Assembly: GCA_022842625.1 (NCBI GenBank)
Contig: JALHPG010000014.1
Span: forward strand, 1-47,836
Reading direction: 5' to 3'
DNA from: Bacteroidia bacterium
GTDB taxonomy: Bacteria; Bacteroidota; Bacteroidia; B-17B0; Aurantibacillaceae
DNA: 47,836 bases
Shown piece after piece: positions 33,530 through 41,475 of the stretch; position 1 is the first letter of the stretch; each line of letters starts with the position of its first letter. Under the pieces are notes generated by a model. That model made no database searches. It was not told the DNA's origin and saw only the letters and a list, made by a program, of their open reading frames with translations. A program made the position numbers and the translations under genes.

Positions 33530-34318
33530 CTACAAAGAAGAAGTTCTCCCGCCATCCACCGGAAGGTTTATTCCATTAATATATGCGGCTGCCGGCGAAG
33601 CTAAAAACGCCACGGCATTGGCAACTTCTGTTGCATCTGCAAATCTTCCTAACGGAATTTCATGAAGCATTTCTTTTTTTACTTCATCATTATTCACATT
33701 TGTTTTTAAGGCTTTATTTTCAATAATATTTGATAAACGTTGTGTAGCTGTTGCTCCGGGCAAAACATTATTTACAGTAATTCCAAACTTACCTAATTCG
33801 TTGGCCATGGTTTTTGCCCAATTACCAACTGCTGCTCTTATAGTATTACTCACACCTAAATTTGGCAAGGCTTGTTTTACTGAGGTTGAGATTATATTAA
33901 TTACGCGTCCGTAACCACTTTGCTTCATACCTTCAATACAAGCTTGTGTTAATACATGATTACATATTAAGTGATTATTAAACGCCGAAAGAAATTCGTC
34001 AACCTTAGCGTTAACAATTGGTCCCGCCGGTGGGCCACCTGTATTATTAACCAAAATATTTACAAATCCGCTGCGCTGAATAAATTGCTCAACCAATTCT
34101 TTTAATTTTTGAGGTTCGCTAAAATCGGCACATATATAAGAATGTAGCTGCGAACCGTTATTACTAAGTTCTGATTTTGCTTGTTTTAAAGCTTGTTCGT
34201 TTCTTGCAATTAACGTTACGTTTGCACCTAATAATGATAACTCCATTGCAACTGCTTTACCAATTCCTTGAGTACTTCCGCAAACGATTGCACGTTTATT
34301 TTTTAGATCTAAATTCAT
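33530..34318 (-). CDS. Atypical SDR-family oxidoreductase lacking the catalytic Tyr and Lys
   Basis: A 262-residue Rossmann protein. The cofactor motif GSTQGIG (14-20), the NNTGG region (91-95), the PG motif after the beta-strand (VLPG, 185-188) and the C-terminal PVDGG are of SDR type, near 3-oxoacyl-ACP reductases. Aligning the ITVNxVxPG strand back to FabG, the catalytic Tyr is Ser157 and the Lys is Arg161, while S144 corresponds to the catalytic Ser. So the YxxxK motif is missing and standard SDR chemistry is doubtful. A branch of BKR-like SDRs with incomplete active sites is known. The stop is 99 bases from the 32003-33430 gene and the start is seven bases from the stop of recX, so recX and this gene form an operon. 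Its substrate is unknown. Confidence 0.85.
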   Translation of the reverse strand: MNLDLKNKRAIVCGSTQGIGKAVAMELSLLGANVTLIARNEQALKQAKSELSNNGSQLHSYICADFSEPQKLKELVEQFIQRSGFVNILVNNTGGPPAGPIVNAKVDEFLSAFNNHLICNHVLTQACIEGMKQSGYGRVINIISTSVKQALPNLGVSNTIRAAVGNWAKTMANELGKFGITVNNVLPGATATQRLSNIIENKALKTNVNNDEVKKEMLHEIPLGRFADATEVANAVAFLASPAAAYINGINLPVDGGRTSSL

Positions 34319-34325
34319 GTTATTT

Positions 34326-34823
34326 TTATTTCAATAATTTATTTATTTGTTCAGTTACCAGATCCCGCTCAAATCCTCTTGAGACCCCGTAATTTAAAAC
34401 TGTATAAAAAAGTTTTTGCTTATCTGATATTTTTGTTTGTCTTATTTTTTTTTCTAAAACCAAGGTTATCGTATTTAAATAATCATTATCGCCAATTGCG
34501 TTGAGGGCTTTATTTATGCAATAATCAGAAATTTTATGCTTACGCAATTCAATTTTGATCTTGATCTTTCCCCAATGTTTTATTCTAAACTTTCCACCGG
34601 CCAAAGCTATTGCAAATCGTTCTTCATTCAAAAAATTTTCTTCAATTAATCTTGAAATTATTTGCTCTACCTCTTCGCTTTGTAAACCGTAATCAAACAA
34701 CTTATAACGTGTTTCATTTTGAGAGCGTTCTTGGTATGCACACCATTGCTTAATTTTAAATTCGGCCATTTCGGGCGTTAGCAATAATTTCTTTACTTTG
34801 TGCTCATTAAAATCCACAAACAA
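34326..34823 (-). CDS. recX: RecX-family regulator of RecA
   Basis: A 165-residue, all-helical protein with three tandem three-helix units. KIKQWCAYQERSQNET (about 24-39) is the hallmark N-terminal helix of RecX, followed by RLIEENFLNEERFAIALAGGKFRIKHWGK-type helices, and a third unit to residue 165. RecX binds RecA filaments and limits recombinase and ATPase activity. The start is uncertain: the frame begins at TTG 34823, with GTG at 34817 and the first ATG at 34769, but the residues before the ATG are typical of RecX, so an upstream non-ATG start is preferred. The gene is followed by the SDR gene. The divergent RsmF-like gene starts only 22 bases away. Confidence 0.85.
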   Translation of the reverse strand: MFVDFNEHKVKKLLLTPEMAEFKIKQWCAYQERSQNETRYKLFDYGLQSEEVEQIISRLIEENFLNEERFAIALAGGKFRIKHWGKIKIKIELRKHKISDYCINKALNAIGDNDYLNTITLVLEKKIRQTKISDKQKLFYTVLNYGVSRGFERDLVTEQINKLLK

Positions 34824-34845
34824 AGAAACTGTTTAAAATTTAAAT

Positions 34846-36183
34846 ATGCCAAACCTGCCACAACAACTTTTAAACAGCTTATCGCAATTAGATAAGTTTG
34901 ACGAAAAAGCCTTTGTTGAAGCGCATAACGAAGAAAATAAGATCACCTCTCTTCGCCTTAATCCTTTTAAAAAAGTTGAACTGGATATTAAACTGAATAA
35001 CCGTGTTGCCTGGAGCGAGAATGGTTTTTATTTAGACGAACGACCTTCTTTTACACTGGATCCTTTATTTCACGCAGGCTGTTATTATGTTCAGGAAGCA
35101 GGTAGTATGTTTATTGAATTTGCACTAAAGCAAACGGTAAATTTTAACGAAGCAGTAACTATTTTAGATGCTTGCGCGGCTCCCGGAGGCAAAAGCACAC
35201 TCATAAATTCGTTAATGAATGATGAGAGTTTATTAATTGCAAACGAATTTATTAAGTCTAGAGCCGGCATTTTAGCTCAAAACCTAAGTAAATGGGGAAC
35301 TTGCAATACCATTGTAACAAACAACGACACACAAAAATTTTCTCAATTAAGCTCATTTTTTGATAGTATAGTTGTTGATGCTCCGTGTAGTGGTAGCGGG
35401 CTTTTTAGAAAACAACCCGATGCAATTGAACATTGGAGCGAAGATAGTGTTGTTGCATGTAGCGTGCGTCAAAAGAAAATCCTTGAAGATCTTTTACCTT
35501 CATTAAAAGAAAACGGAATACTCGTTTATAGCACCTGCTCCTATTCTGCAAAAGAAAATGAAGAAATAGTAGAGTGGCTAATAAAAGATTTTGGGATGGA
35601 ATACGTGGCATTGCCTATCAATAAAGAATGGGGAATTGTTGAAACGCCGCGTGGTTATCGCTTTTACCCACACTTAACTAAAAGTGAAGGCTTTTTCTGC
35701 GCTGTTTTGAGGAAAACAACCGGAGAAACAAATTCTTTCAGACAAAAAAAGAAAGTCACCTTAAATGTTACGGCCGCCGAACTATCAATATTAACGCCAT
35801 TTTTAGCAACATCAAACAATTTAGTTATTAAAAAAAATGATCTTTTTCATGTATTGAATTCTGAGGCTGTAAATTTTTTAATTTCACACGAAAAACACTT
35901 TTATTTTAAAAAGGCAGGGGCTGTTATTGGCGAAATTAAAGGGAAAGACATGGTTCCTAATCACGAATTAGCGCTTTTAAATTCGCTAAATAAGGCGAAA
36001 AAAAACTTAGATCTGGATCACGAACAGGCTATTAAGTTTTTGAGGAAGGAAAATTTTGAGCATAAAAATAGTGTAAATGGATTAGTATTAGTTACTTATA
36101 AAGATCAGGGTTTAGGTTGGGCTAAAGTCTTGCCAAATCGCATAAACAACTATTTACCTAACGAATTAAGAATTTTAAAATAA
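34846..36183 (+). CDS. RsmF/NOL1-NOP2-Sun family RNA 5-methylcytosine methyltransferase
   Basis: A 445-residue SAM-dependent RNA methyltransferase. Residues 108-116 (DACAAPGGK) bind SAM; DAPCSGSG (178-185) and STCSYS (229-234) carry the two conserved cysteines (C181 and C231) used to form the covalent adduct with cytosine and to release it. The KQPDAIEHWS stretch (189-198) is also characteristic. C-terminal residues about 285-445 resemble the RsmF RNA-binding extension. RsmF methylates 16S rRNA C1407 in E. coli; the substrate here is probably 16S rRNA but not proven. The start is ATG at 34846. A promoter for the gene would have to overlap the 5' end of the divergent recX. Confidence 0.9.
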   Translation: MPNLPQQLLNSLSQLDKFDEKAFVEAHNEENKITSLRLNPFKKVELDIKLNNRVAWSENGFYLDERPSFTLDPLFHAGCYYVQEAGSMFIEFALKQTVNFNEAVTILDACAAPGGKSTLINSLMNDESLLIANEFIKSRAGILAQNLSKWGTCNTIVTNNDTQKFSQLSSFFDSIVVDAPCSGSGLFRKQPDAIEHWSEDSVVACSVRQKKILEDLLPSLKENGILVYSTCSYSAKENEEIVEWLIKDFGMEYVALPINKEWGIVETPRGYRFYPHLTKSEGFFCAVLRKTTGETNSFRQKKKVTLNVTAAELSILTPFLATSNNLVIKKNDLFHVLNSEAVNFLISHEKHFYFKKAGAVIGEIKGKDMVPNHELALLNSLNKAKKNLDLDHEQAIKFLRKENFEHKNSVNGLVLVTYKDQGLGWAKVLPNRINNYLPNELRILK

Positions 36184-36262
36184 TGGTTAGGCTTGGCAAA
36201 AAAAATGATGTTTTTGAAAAAGGAAAAAAATAAAAAAAAAGTGAAAATAATTTAAGAAATAT

Positions 36263-36293
36263 TTTGTTGGGTTAAAAAGTATTACTACATTTG
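36263..36293 (+). promoter_or_regulatory. Promoter of the tRNA-tuf operon
   Basis: TTTG (36263-36266), exactly 19 bases, then TACATTTG (36286-36293). Both elements match TTTG-N19-TAnnTTTG perfectly, the best promoter in the window. Initiation near 36300 leaves about 35 bases before the first tRNA. Confidence 0.85.
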
Positions 36294-36334
36294 CCCTCCC
36301 TTTTCAAGGGCAGTTCTTTAAAAAAAACAAAAAA

Positions 36335-36407
36335 GCCGAAGTAGCTCAGCTGGTAGAGCCACTGATTTGTAATCAGTAGGTCGGGGGTTCGAGTCCCTTC
36401 TTCGGCT
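36335..36407 (+). tRNA. tRNA-Thr (anticodon TGT)
   Basis: The acceptor stem GCCGAAG pairs with CTTCGGC, and the anticodon loop is TTTGTAA, giving TGT, which decodes ACA and related Thr codons. D-arm and T-arm (GGGGGTTCGAGTCCC) are normal. CCA is not encoded. First of a tRNA cluster preceding tuf. Confidence 0.95.
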
Positions 36408-36422
36408 CTTTTTTTTGTGAAA

Positions 36423-36503
36423 GGGGATATACCAGAGTGGCCAAATGGGACAGACTGTAAATCTGTTGTTTCGACTTCGGAGGTTCGAATCCTCCTGTCC
36501 CCA
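36423..36503 (+). tRNA. tRNA-Tyr (anticodon GTA)
   Basis: The acceptor GGGGATA pairs with TGTCCCC. The anticodon loop CTGTAAA gives GTA for Tyr. A long variable arm (TTGTTTCGACTTCGG region) makes it a class II tRNA, as expected for bacterial tRNA-Tyr; total length is 81 bases. CCA is not encoded. Confidence 0.95.
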
Positions 36504-36540
36504 CTGAGTAACTATGGTGGTTGCAAAGTAAAATTACCAA

Positions 36541-36613
36541 GCGAAAGTAGCTCAATTGGTAGAGCTCCAGCCTTCCAAGCTGGAGGTTGCGGGTTCGAGA
36601 CCCGTCTTTCGCT
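36541..36613 (+). tRNA. tRNA-Gly (anticodon TCC)
   Basis: The acceptor GCGAAAG pairs with CTTTCGC. The anticodon stem CCAGC and loop CTTCCAA give TCC for Gly. The T-arm contains GGGTTCGAGACCC. CCA is not encoded. Confidence 0.95.
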
Positions 36614-36707
36614 CTTAATAAATGGAAAAGTGAAGTTGATGAGATACGCCTAACACTAGAGGCGACAAAATGATAAAAAACTTGGCTCACGGTTTTTTAT
36701 TTTTTTG

Positions 36708-36730
36708 AAAGTCCCAAAAAGAGGGACTTT
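36708..36730 (+). other. Stem-loop in the tRNA-Gly to tRNA-Thr interval
   Basis: AAAGTCCC (36708-36715) pairs with GGGACTTT (36723-36730) across a seven-base loop. No T-run follows, so a processing site or attenuator is as likely as a terminator. The 36614-36805 spacer otherwise has no gene. Confidence 0.5.
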
Positions 36731-36805
36731 TGGCGTGTGGGGCATACTGTTCTTTATAAAGATTGAATTACAAATAGCTTTTTAACATCAAAAGCTTTAG
36801 ATTAA

Positions 36806-36877
36806 GCTGTTGTAGCTCAGTGGTAGAGCACCTCCTTGGTAAGGAGGAGGTCGGCAGTTCAATCCTGCTCAACAGCT
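36806..36877 (+). tRNA. tRNA-Thr (anticodon GGT)
   Basis: The acceptor GCTGTTG pairs with CAACAGC. The anticodon loop TTGGTAA gives GGT, which decodes ACC and ACU. This second Thr tRNA has a different anticodon from the one at 36335, so it is not a redundant copy. Length is 72 bases; CCA is not encoded. Confidence 0.95.
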
Positions 36878-36937
36878 CAAAAAAGTAAAAAGATTAAATA
36901 ATAATATATAAAAACAACAAAGTAAAAATAAACAACT

Positions 36938-38125
36938 ATGGCAAAAGAAAAATTCGACCGTTCCAAACCACACGTAAATATTGGAACAATTGGTCACGTA
37001 GATCACGGTAAAACTACCTTAACTGCAGCAATTACAACTGTATTAGCTTCAAAAGGTTTATGTGAAATCCGCGATTTCTCGTCAATTGACAACGCTCCTG
37101 AAGAAAAAGAGCGTGGTATTACTATTAACACTTCTCACGTTGAGTACGCGACAGCTAACCGTCACTACGCTCACGTTGATTGTCCTGGTCACGCGGATTA
37201 TGTAAAGAACATGGTTACGGGTGCTGCTCAAATGGACGGTGCTATTTTAGTGGTAGCTTCTACAGATGGTCCAATGCCACAAACTCGTGAGCATATCCTT
37301 TTAGCTCGTCAGGTTGGTGTGCCTAAATTGGTTGTATTCATGAACAAAGTTGACATGGTTGAAGATGCTGAGTTATTAGACTTAGTTGAAATGGAAATCC
37401 GTGAATTATTAACTTTCTATAAATTTGATGGTGATAACACTCCAATTATCCGTGGATCTGCTTTAGGTGGATTAAATAACGATCCAAAATGGGTTGATAA
37501 AATCATGGAATTAATGGCAGCTGTTGACGAATATATTCCTATTCCTCCACGTGAAAAAGATAAGCCATTTTTGATGCCTGTTGAAGACGTGTTCACGATC
37601 ACTGGTCGTGGTACTGTAGCAACTGGTCGTATCGAGACTGGAGTTATTAACTCTGCTGATCCTGTTGAGATCATCGGTATGGGTGCTGAAAAATTAAACT
37701 CTACTGTAACAGGTGTTGAGATGTTCCGTAAAATTTTAGATTACGGTGAGGCTGGAGATAACGTAGGTTTATTATTACGTGGTGTTGAGAAAAAAGACAT
37801 CAAACGTGGTATGGTTATTATTAAGCCAGGTACTGTAAAACCACATGCTAAATTTAAAGCTGAGGTTTACATCTTGAAAAAAGAAGAAGGTGGACGTCAC
37901 ACTCCATTCCAAAACAAATATCGTCCACAATTTTATTTCCGTACAACTGACGTAACTGGAGAAATCGAGTTAGAAGCAGGACGTGAAATGGTATTACCTG
38001 GAGATAACGTTACTATTACTGTTAATTTGATTAACCCAATTGCAATGGACAAAGGTTTACGTTTCGCTATACGTGAAGGTGGACGTACTGTTGGTGCTGG
38101 TCAAGTTACTGAAATTTTAGACTAA
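36938..38125 (+). CDS. tuf: Elongation factor Tu
   Basis: A 395-residue GTPase that delivers aminoacyl-tRNA to the ribosome. G1 GHVDHGKT (19-26), G3 DCPGH (81-85 region) and G4 NKVD (about 136-139) are intact, followed by the two beta-barrel domains ([11 protein letters not shown] and the R-rich C-terminal region). Length and ATG start are standard. It is preceded by four tRNA genes and followed by tRNA-Trp and secE, the classic Bacteroidota arrangement, and shares their promoter at 36263. A stem-loop at 38144-38180 closes the tuf unit. Confidence 0.99.
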   Translation: MAKEKFDRSKPHVNIGTIGHVDHGKTTLTAAITTVLASKGLCEIRDFSSIDNAPEEKERGITINTSHVEYATANRHYAHVDCPGHADYVKNMVTGAAQMDGAILVVASTDGPMPQTREHILLARQVGVPKLVVFMNKVDMVEDAELLDLVEMEIRELLTFYKFDGDNTPIIRGSALGGLNNDPKWVDKIMELMAAVDEYIPIPPREKDKPFLMPVEDVFTITGRGTVATGRIETGVINSADPVEIIGMGAEKLNSTVTGVEMFRKILDYGEAGDNVGLLLRGVEKKDIKRGMVIIKPGTVKPHAKFKAEVYILKKEEGGRHTPFQNKYRPQFYFRTTDVTGEIELEAGREMVLPGDNVTITVNLINPIAMDKGLRFAIREGGRTVGAGQVTEILD

Positions 38126-38143
38126 GCCATAGTCAAAATATAA

Positions 38144-38180
38144 GGCAAAATGGCTCCTTGAAAAGGGAAGCCATTTTGCC
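38144..38180 (+). terminator. Stem-loop after tuf (weak terminator or processing site)
   Basis: GGCAAAATGGCT (38144-38155) pairs perfectly with AGCCATTTTGCC (38169-38180). The sequence after it (ATTTATAATA) has only a weak T-rich stretch. The likely outcome is partial termination or RNA processing before tRNA-Trp. Confidence 0.55.
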
Positions 38181-38211
38181 ATTTATAATAGGGCTTAAAC
38201 AAATACAGCTT

Positions 38212-38282
38212 ACGGGCGTAGTGCAACGGTAGAATATCGGTCTCCAAAACCGCTGATGGGGGTTCGAATCCCTCCGCCCGTG
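38212..38282 (+). tRNA. tRNA-Trp (anticodon CCA)
   Basis: The acceptor ACGGGCG pairs with CGCCCGT, and the loop CTCCAAA gives CCA for Trp. It is 71 bases, with discriminator G and no encoded CCA. It lies between tuf and secE, where a tRNA-Trp is normally found in Bacteroidota. Confidence 0.95.
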
Positions 38283-38315
38283 CACAACTAAGTTAGTAAA
38301 GTAAAAAAACAGATT

Positions 38316-38510
38316 ATGAGTAAAATAGGAATATATTTATCAGAAACTAAAAATGAATTAGTTAACAAGGTTAGTTGGCCAACTTGGCCGGAATTACAAA
38401 GCAGTGCTATTGTAGTTCTTATTTCCTCTGTTATTATTGCGTTAATAGTTTTTGGGATGGATTTTGTGTTTGAGTTGTTAATGAAACAAGCTTACGACAT
38501 TATTAAGTAA
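38316..38510 (+). CDS. secE: Protein translocase subunit SecE
   Basis: A 64-residue single-span inner-membrane protein, the short SecE form. An amphipathic N-terminal helix (KNELVNKVSWPTWPELQSSA, about 11-30) is typical, followed by one membrane segment (about 31-55). It stabilises the SecYEG channel. It is 33 bases after tRNA-Trp and 16 bases upstream of nusG, so cotranscribed with it. Confidence 0.95.
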   Translation: MSKIGIYLSETKNELVNKVSWPTWPELQSSAIVVLISSVIIALIVFGMDFVFELLMKQAYDIIK

Positions 38511-38526
38511 TTTTTTAATTTTAAAA

Positions 38527-39093
38527 ATGGCCGATATAGTAAAAACAGACACCTCAACTAAAAAATGGTACGTAGTACGTGCTATTAGTGGGCAAGAGAA
38601 AAAAATTAAACAATACATTGAAGTTGAGATCTCTCGTTTAAAATTAAATGATTTTGTATCTCAAGTTTTAATTCCCACAGAGAAGGTAATTCAAATTCGT
38701 AACGGTAAAAAAACAACTAAGGAACGTTCTTTTTATCCCGGTTATGTTTTAATTGAAGCAAATCTTTCCGGAGAAATTCCTCATATAATTAAAAATATTA
38801 CCGGCGTTATTGGCTTTTTAGGTGAAACTAAAGGTGGAAATCCGGTACCAATGAGAATTAGTGAAGTTAACCGTATCTTAGGTAAGGTTGATGAATTAAC
38901 CGAAAGCGAAGGAACTGTTGCATCTAACTACATGGTTGGAGAATCAGTAAAAGTTATCAATGGACCATTCAATGGCTTTAATGGCGTTATTGAAGAGGTT
39001 ATGGAAGACAAAAAGAAAATTAAAGTTACCGTTAAAATATTTGGCCGTAAAACACCGGTTGAATTAAATTTTGGCGAGGTTGAAAGAGAATAA
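38527..39093 (+). CDS. nusG: Transcription termination/antitermination factor NusG
   Basis: A 188-residue protein with an N-terminal NGN domain (about 12-120; WYVVRAISGQEKK opening) that binds RNA polymerase, and a C-terminal KOW domain (about 132-188; EVMEDKKKIKV and VINGPFNGFNG motifs) that contacts ribosomes or Rho. It supports processive transcription and transcription-translation coupling. Start and length are as expected for the family, and it is placed between secE and rplK. Confidence 0.98.
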   Translation: MADIVKTDTSTKKWYVVRAISGQEKKIKQYIEVEISRLKLNDFVSQVLIPTEKVIQIRNGKKTTKERSFYPGYVLIEANLSGEIPHIIKNITGVIGFLGETKGGNPVPMRISEVNRILGKVDELTESEGTVASNYMVGESVKVINGPFNGFNGVIEEVMEDKKKIKVTVKIFGRKTPVELNFGEVERE

Positions 39094-39219
39094 TAATTAT
39101 AAACGAATTGAAGGTTAAATAGCTTTAAAATTGAAATGAGCGCTTTGCTGCTTCCAACTCAAAGTAAACAATTTCTCGAGCGAAAAACCAACAATAAATA
39201 AACAAATAAACAAAACAAA

Positions 39220-39657
39220 ATGGCAAAAGAGTTATCGGCAATTGTAAAGTTGCAAATTAAAGGTGGCGCTGCTAATCCTTCTCCTCCAATTGGTCCTGCT
39301 TTAGGTGCTAAAGGGGTAAACATTATGGAGTTCTGTAAGCAATTTAATGCTAGAACCCAACAACAACCTGGTAAAGTATTACCGGTTATGATCAATGTTT
39401 ACACTGATAAGTCGTTCGATTTCATTATCAAACGTCCACCTGTAGCAATTCAAATTATGGAGATCGCTAACATTAAAGCTGGTTCAGCTACAAGCAACCG
39501 TAAGAAAGTTGGTTCATTAACATGGGCTCAAGTTCGCACAATTGCAGAAGATAAAATTGTTGACATGAACTGTTTTACAATTGAATCTGCAATGAATATG
39601 GTGGCAGGTACTGCTCGCAGTATGGGTGTTACAGTAGCAGGCGAAAAACCTTACTAA
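39220..39657 (+). CDS. rplK: 50S ribosomal protein L11
   Basis: A 145-residue protein with the L11 motif set: [21 protein letters not shown] near the start (PPIGPALG, about 21-28) and the RNA-binding C-terminal domain (about 75-145, with [12 protein letters not shown]). L11 binds the 23S GTPase-associated region. A 126-base leader after nusG might hold an autoregulatory site, but I see no clear structure. A TATCGGG palindrome ends the interval to rplA. Confidence 0.98.
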   Translation: MAKELSAIVKLQIKGGAANPSPPIGPALGAKGVNIMEFCKQFNARTQQQPGKVLPVMINVYTDKSFDFIIKRPPVAIQIMEIANIKAGSATSNRKKVGSLTWAQVRTIAEDKIVDMNCFTIESAMNMVAGTARSMGVTVAGEKPY

Positions 39658-39676
39658 TCCCGATAGTTATCGGGAT
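39657..39676. repeat. Small palindrome (CCCGATA family) between rplK and rplA
   Basis: ATCCCGATA-GT-TATCGGGAT is a perfect 9-bp inverted repeat starting on the last base of the rplK stop codon. A related CCCGATA/TATCGG palindrome is at about 11728-11748 and a partial one at about 5914-5925. The stem could be a weak processing or pause element. Confidence 0.6.
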
Positions 39677-39710
39677 AATTAATTATTAACAAACAAAAAA
39701 GCTTAACAAA

Positions 39711-40403
39711 ATGGCAACATTGACTAAAAAAAGAAAAGCTGCTGACGCGAAATTCGACGCTAGTAAGTCTTATTCAGTGTCCGAAGCATCAAAGATTGTG
39801 AAAGACATCACAACAACTAAATTTGATGCATCGGTGGATCTAGCGATCCGTTTAGGAGTTGATCCTCGTAAAGCTAATCAAATGGTACGCGGTACAGTTA
39901 CCTTACCTCACGGTACAGGTAAAACTTTGCGTGTTTTAGCAATTGTAACTCCTGATAAGGAAGCAGAAGCTAAAGCTGCAGGCGCGGATTTCGTAGGATT
40001 AGATGAATACATCGAGAAAATCAAAGGTGGTTGGACGGATGTAGACGTAATTATTACTATGCCTTCAGTAATGGGTAAAGTTGGTGCTTTAGGACGTGTA
40101 TTAGGCCCTCGTGGTTTAATGCCTAACCCTAAAACCGGAACTGTAACTATGGATGTAGGTAAAGCAGTAACAGACTCAAAAGGTGGTAAAATTGATTTTA
40201 AAGTAGACAAAGCAGGAATCATTCACGCAGGAATTGGAAAAGTATCTTTTGATGCTGATAAAATTGCTGAGAACGCAAATGAATTATTGCAAACTGTATT
40301 AAAATTAAAGCCTTCTTCTGCAAAAGGAACTTATGTAAAATCAGTAACCTTAAGCAGCACAATGAGCGCTGGCGTTATCATCGATACTAAAATACTCAAC
40401 TAA
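39711..40403 (+). CDS. rplA: 50S ribosomal protein L1
   Basis: A 230-residue L1 protein. The two-domain pattern is intact: [19 protein letters not shown] near residues 44-62, and [19 protein letters not shown] (about 127-145), the RNA-contact motif. It binds the mobile 23S L1 stalk and in many bacteria represses its own operon by binding the leader. ATG at 39711; the stop is 13 bases from rplJ. Confidence 0.98.
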   Translation: MATLTKKRKAADAKFDASKSYSVSEASKIVKDITTTKFDASVDLAIRLGVDPRKANQMVRGTVTLPHGTGKTLRVLAIVTPDKEAEAKAAGADFVGLDEYIEKIKGGWTDVDVIITMPSVMGKVGALGRVLGPRGLMPNPKTGTVTMDVGKAVTDSKGGKIDFKVDKAGIIHAGIGKVSFDADKIAENANELLQTVLKLKPSSAKGTYVKSVTLSSTMSAGVIIDTKILN

Positions 40404-40416
40404 AAACACTGCTAAA

Positions 40417-40917
40417 ATGAATAAAACTGAAAAAACAGAAGTAATAGAGCAGTTGGTAGCAAAATTAAATGCCAACGATAAAATCTATTTAGCAGATTGT
40501 TCAACATTAACAGTTGAAAAAGTTAATGCATTTCGTAAACAATGTTTTGAGAAACAAATCTCTGTAACTGTTGTAAAAAATACATTACTTAAAAAAGCAA
40601 TAGAAAGAGCTAACGATAGTAAATTAGCAGAATTAATACCAGCTTTAAAAGGCGAAACAGCTTTAATTTTTACCGATACTTCAAATGCACCGGCTAAAAT
40701 CATTAAAGAATTTCGTAAGGGAGACAAAAAGCCAGCTTTAAAAGCAGCTTATGTTGAACAAATGGTATTTATGGGCGATAATCAATTAGACGCTTTAGTT
40801 GCTTTAAAATCGAAAAACGAATTAATTGCAGACGTAATTATGTTATTACAATCTCCAATAAAACGCGTTTTAGGTGCTTTGGAAAACAAAACCAGCAGCG
40901 AAGAAACTGCTGCTTAA
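40417..40917 (+). CDS. rplJ: 50S ribosomal protein L10
   Basis: A 166-residue L10 protein that anchors L7/L12 dimers. The N-terminal domain (about 1-120, with FRKQCFEKQISVTVVKNTLLKKA) binds 23S rRNA and L11, and the long C-terminal helix (about 135-166) is the L7/L12 docking helix. Only 13 bases separate it from rplA, so a long rplJ leader as used for L10 control in E. coli does not exist here. Confidence 0.97.
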   Translation: MNKTEKTEVIEQLVAKLNANDKIYLADCSTLTVEKVNAFRKQCFEKQISVTVVKNTLLKKAIERANDSKLAELIPALKGETALIFTDTSNAPAKIIKEFRKGDKKPALKAAYVEQMVFMGDNQLDALVALKSKNELIADVIMLLQSPIKRVLGALENKTSSEETAA

Positions 40918-40985
40918 AATGTTGAAAAACAATCAAATAAATAATTTTAATTAAACAAATTAATAACAAGTAAAAAACCATAAAA

Positions 40986-41354
40986 ATGGCAGATATAAAA
41001 GCAATAGCTGAACAATTAGTAAGCTTAACAGTTAAAGAAGTACAAGAATTAGCTACAGTATTAAAAGATGAATACGGAATTGAACCAGCTGCTGCTGCAG
41101 TTGTAGTTTCAGCTGGTGGTGGCGGAGATGCTGCTGCTGCAAAAACATCTTTTGATGTAATGTTAGTAGACGTTGGTGCTGCAAAATTAGGTGTTGTTAA
41201 AGTTGTAAAAGACTTAACAGGATTAGGATTAAAAGAAGCTAAAGATCTAGTTGACGGTGCTCCAAAAGCAGTTAAAGAAGGTGTTGGCAAAGAAGAAGCT
41301 GAAGCAATTAAAAAAGCTTTAGAAGAAGCTGGTGCTAAAGCAGAAATTAAGTAA
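40986..41354 (+). CDS. rplL: 50S ribosomal protein L7/L12
   Basis: A 122-residue stalk protein. An N-terminal dimerisation domain (about 1-35), an Ala/Gly-rich hinge ([19 protein letters not shown], about 36-55) and the C-terminal factor-binding domain (about 56-122, with [21 protein letters not shown]) are present. L7/L12 is present in several copies per ribosome. The attenuator at 41372-41410 downstream may allow higher output of this gene than of rpoB. Confidence 0.98.
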   Translation: MADIKAIAEQLVSLTVKEVQELATVLKDEYGIEPAAAAVVVSAGGGGDAAAAKTSFDVMLVDVGAAKLGVVKVVKDLTGLGLKEAKDLVDGAPKAVKEGVGKEEAEAIKKALEEAGAKAEIK

Positions 41355-41371
41355 TTCTGTATATTTTACTA

Positions 41372-41410
41372 GTAAGTGGTCTTTTGAACAAAAAGACCAC
41401 TTACCTGTTT
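41372..41410 (+). terminator. Attenuator-type terminator between rplL and rpoB
   Basis: A 14-bp perfect stem GTAAGTGGTCTTTT (41372-41385) with AAAAGACCACTTAC (41391-41404), loop GAACA, followed by CTGTTTTTT. Despite its strength it lies inside the operon, so it probably reduces rather than stops transcription into rpoB. An rplL-rpoB attenuator is known in E. coli. Confidence 0.85.
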
Positions 41411-41475
41411 TTTAAGTATAAAAGAACAGAGAACTTTGGAAAGACATAATTGTATTATTTAAACCTCACATAACC

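Noticed and set aside
36373..36690. Minus- and plus-strand open frames over the tRNA cluster
   Set aside because: They are shadows of three well-formed tRNA genes with clear cloverleafs.
36806..36877. Redundant second copy of tRNA-Thr
   Set aside because: The anticodons differ (GGT here, TGT at 36335), so they serve different Thr codons.
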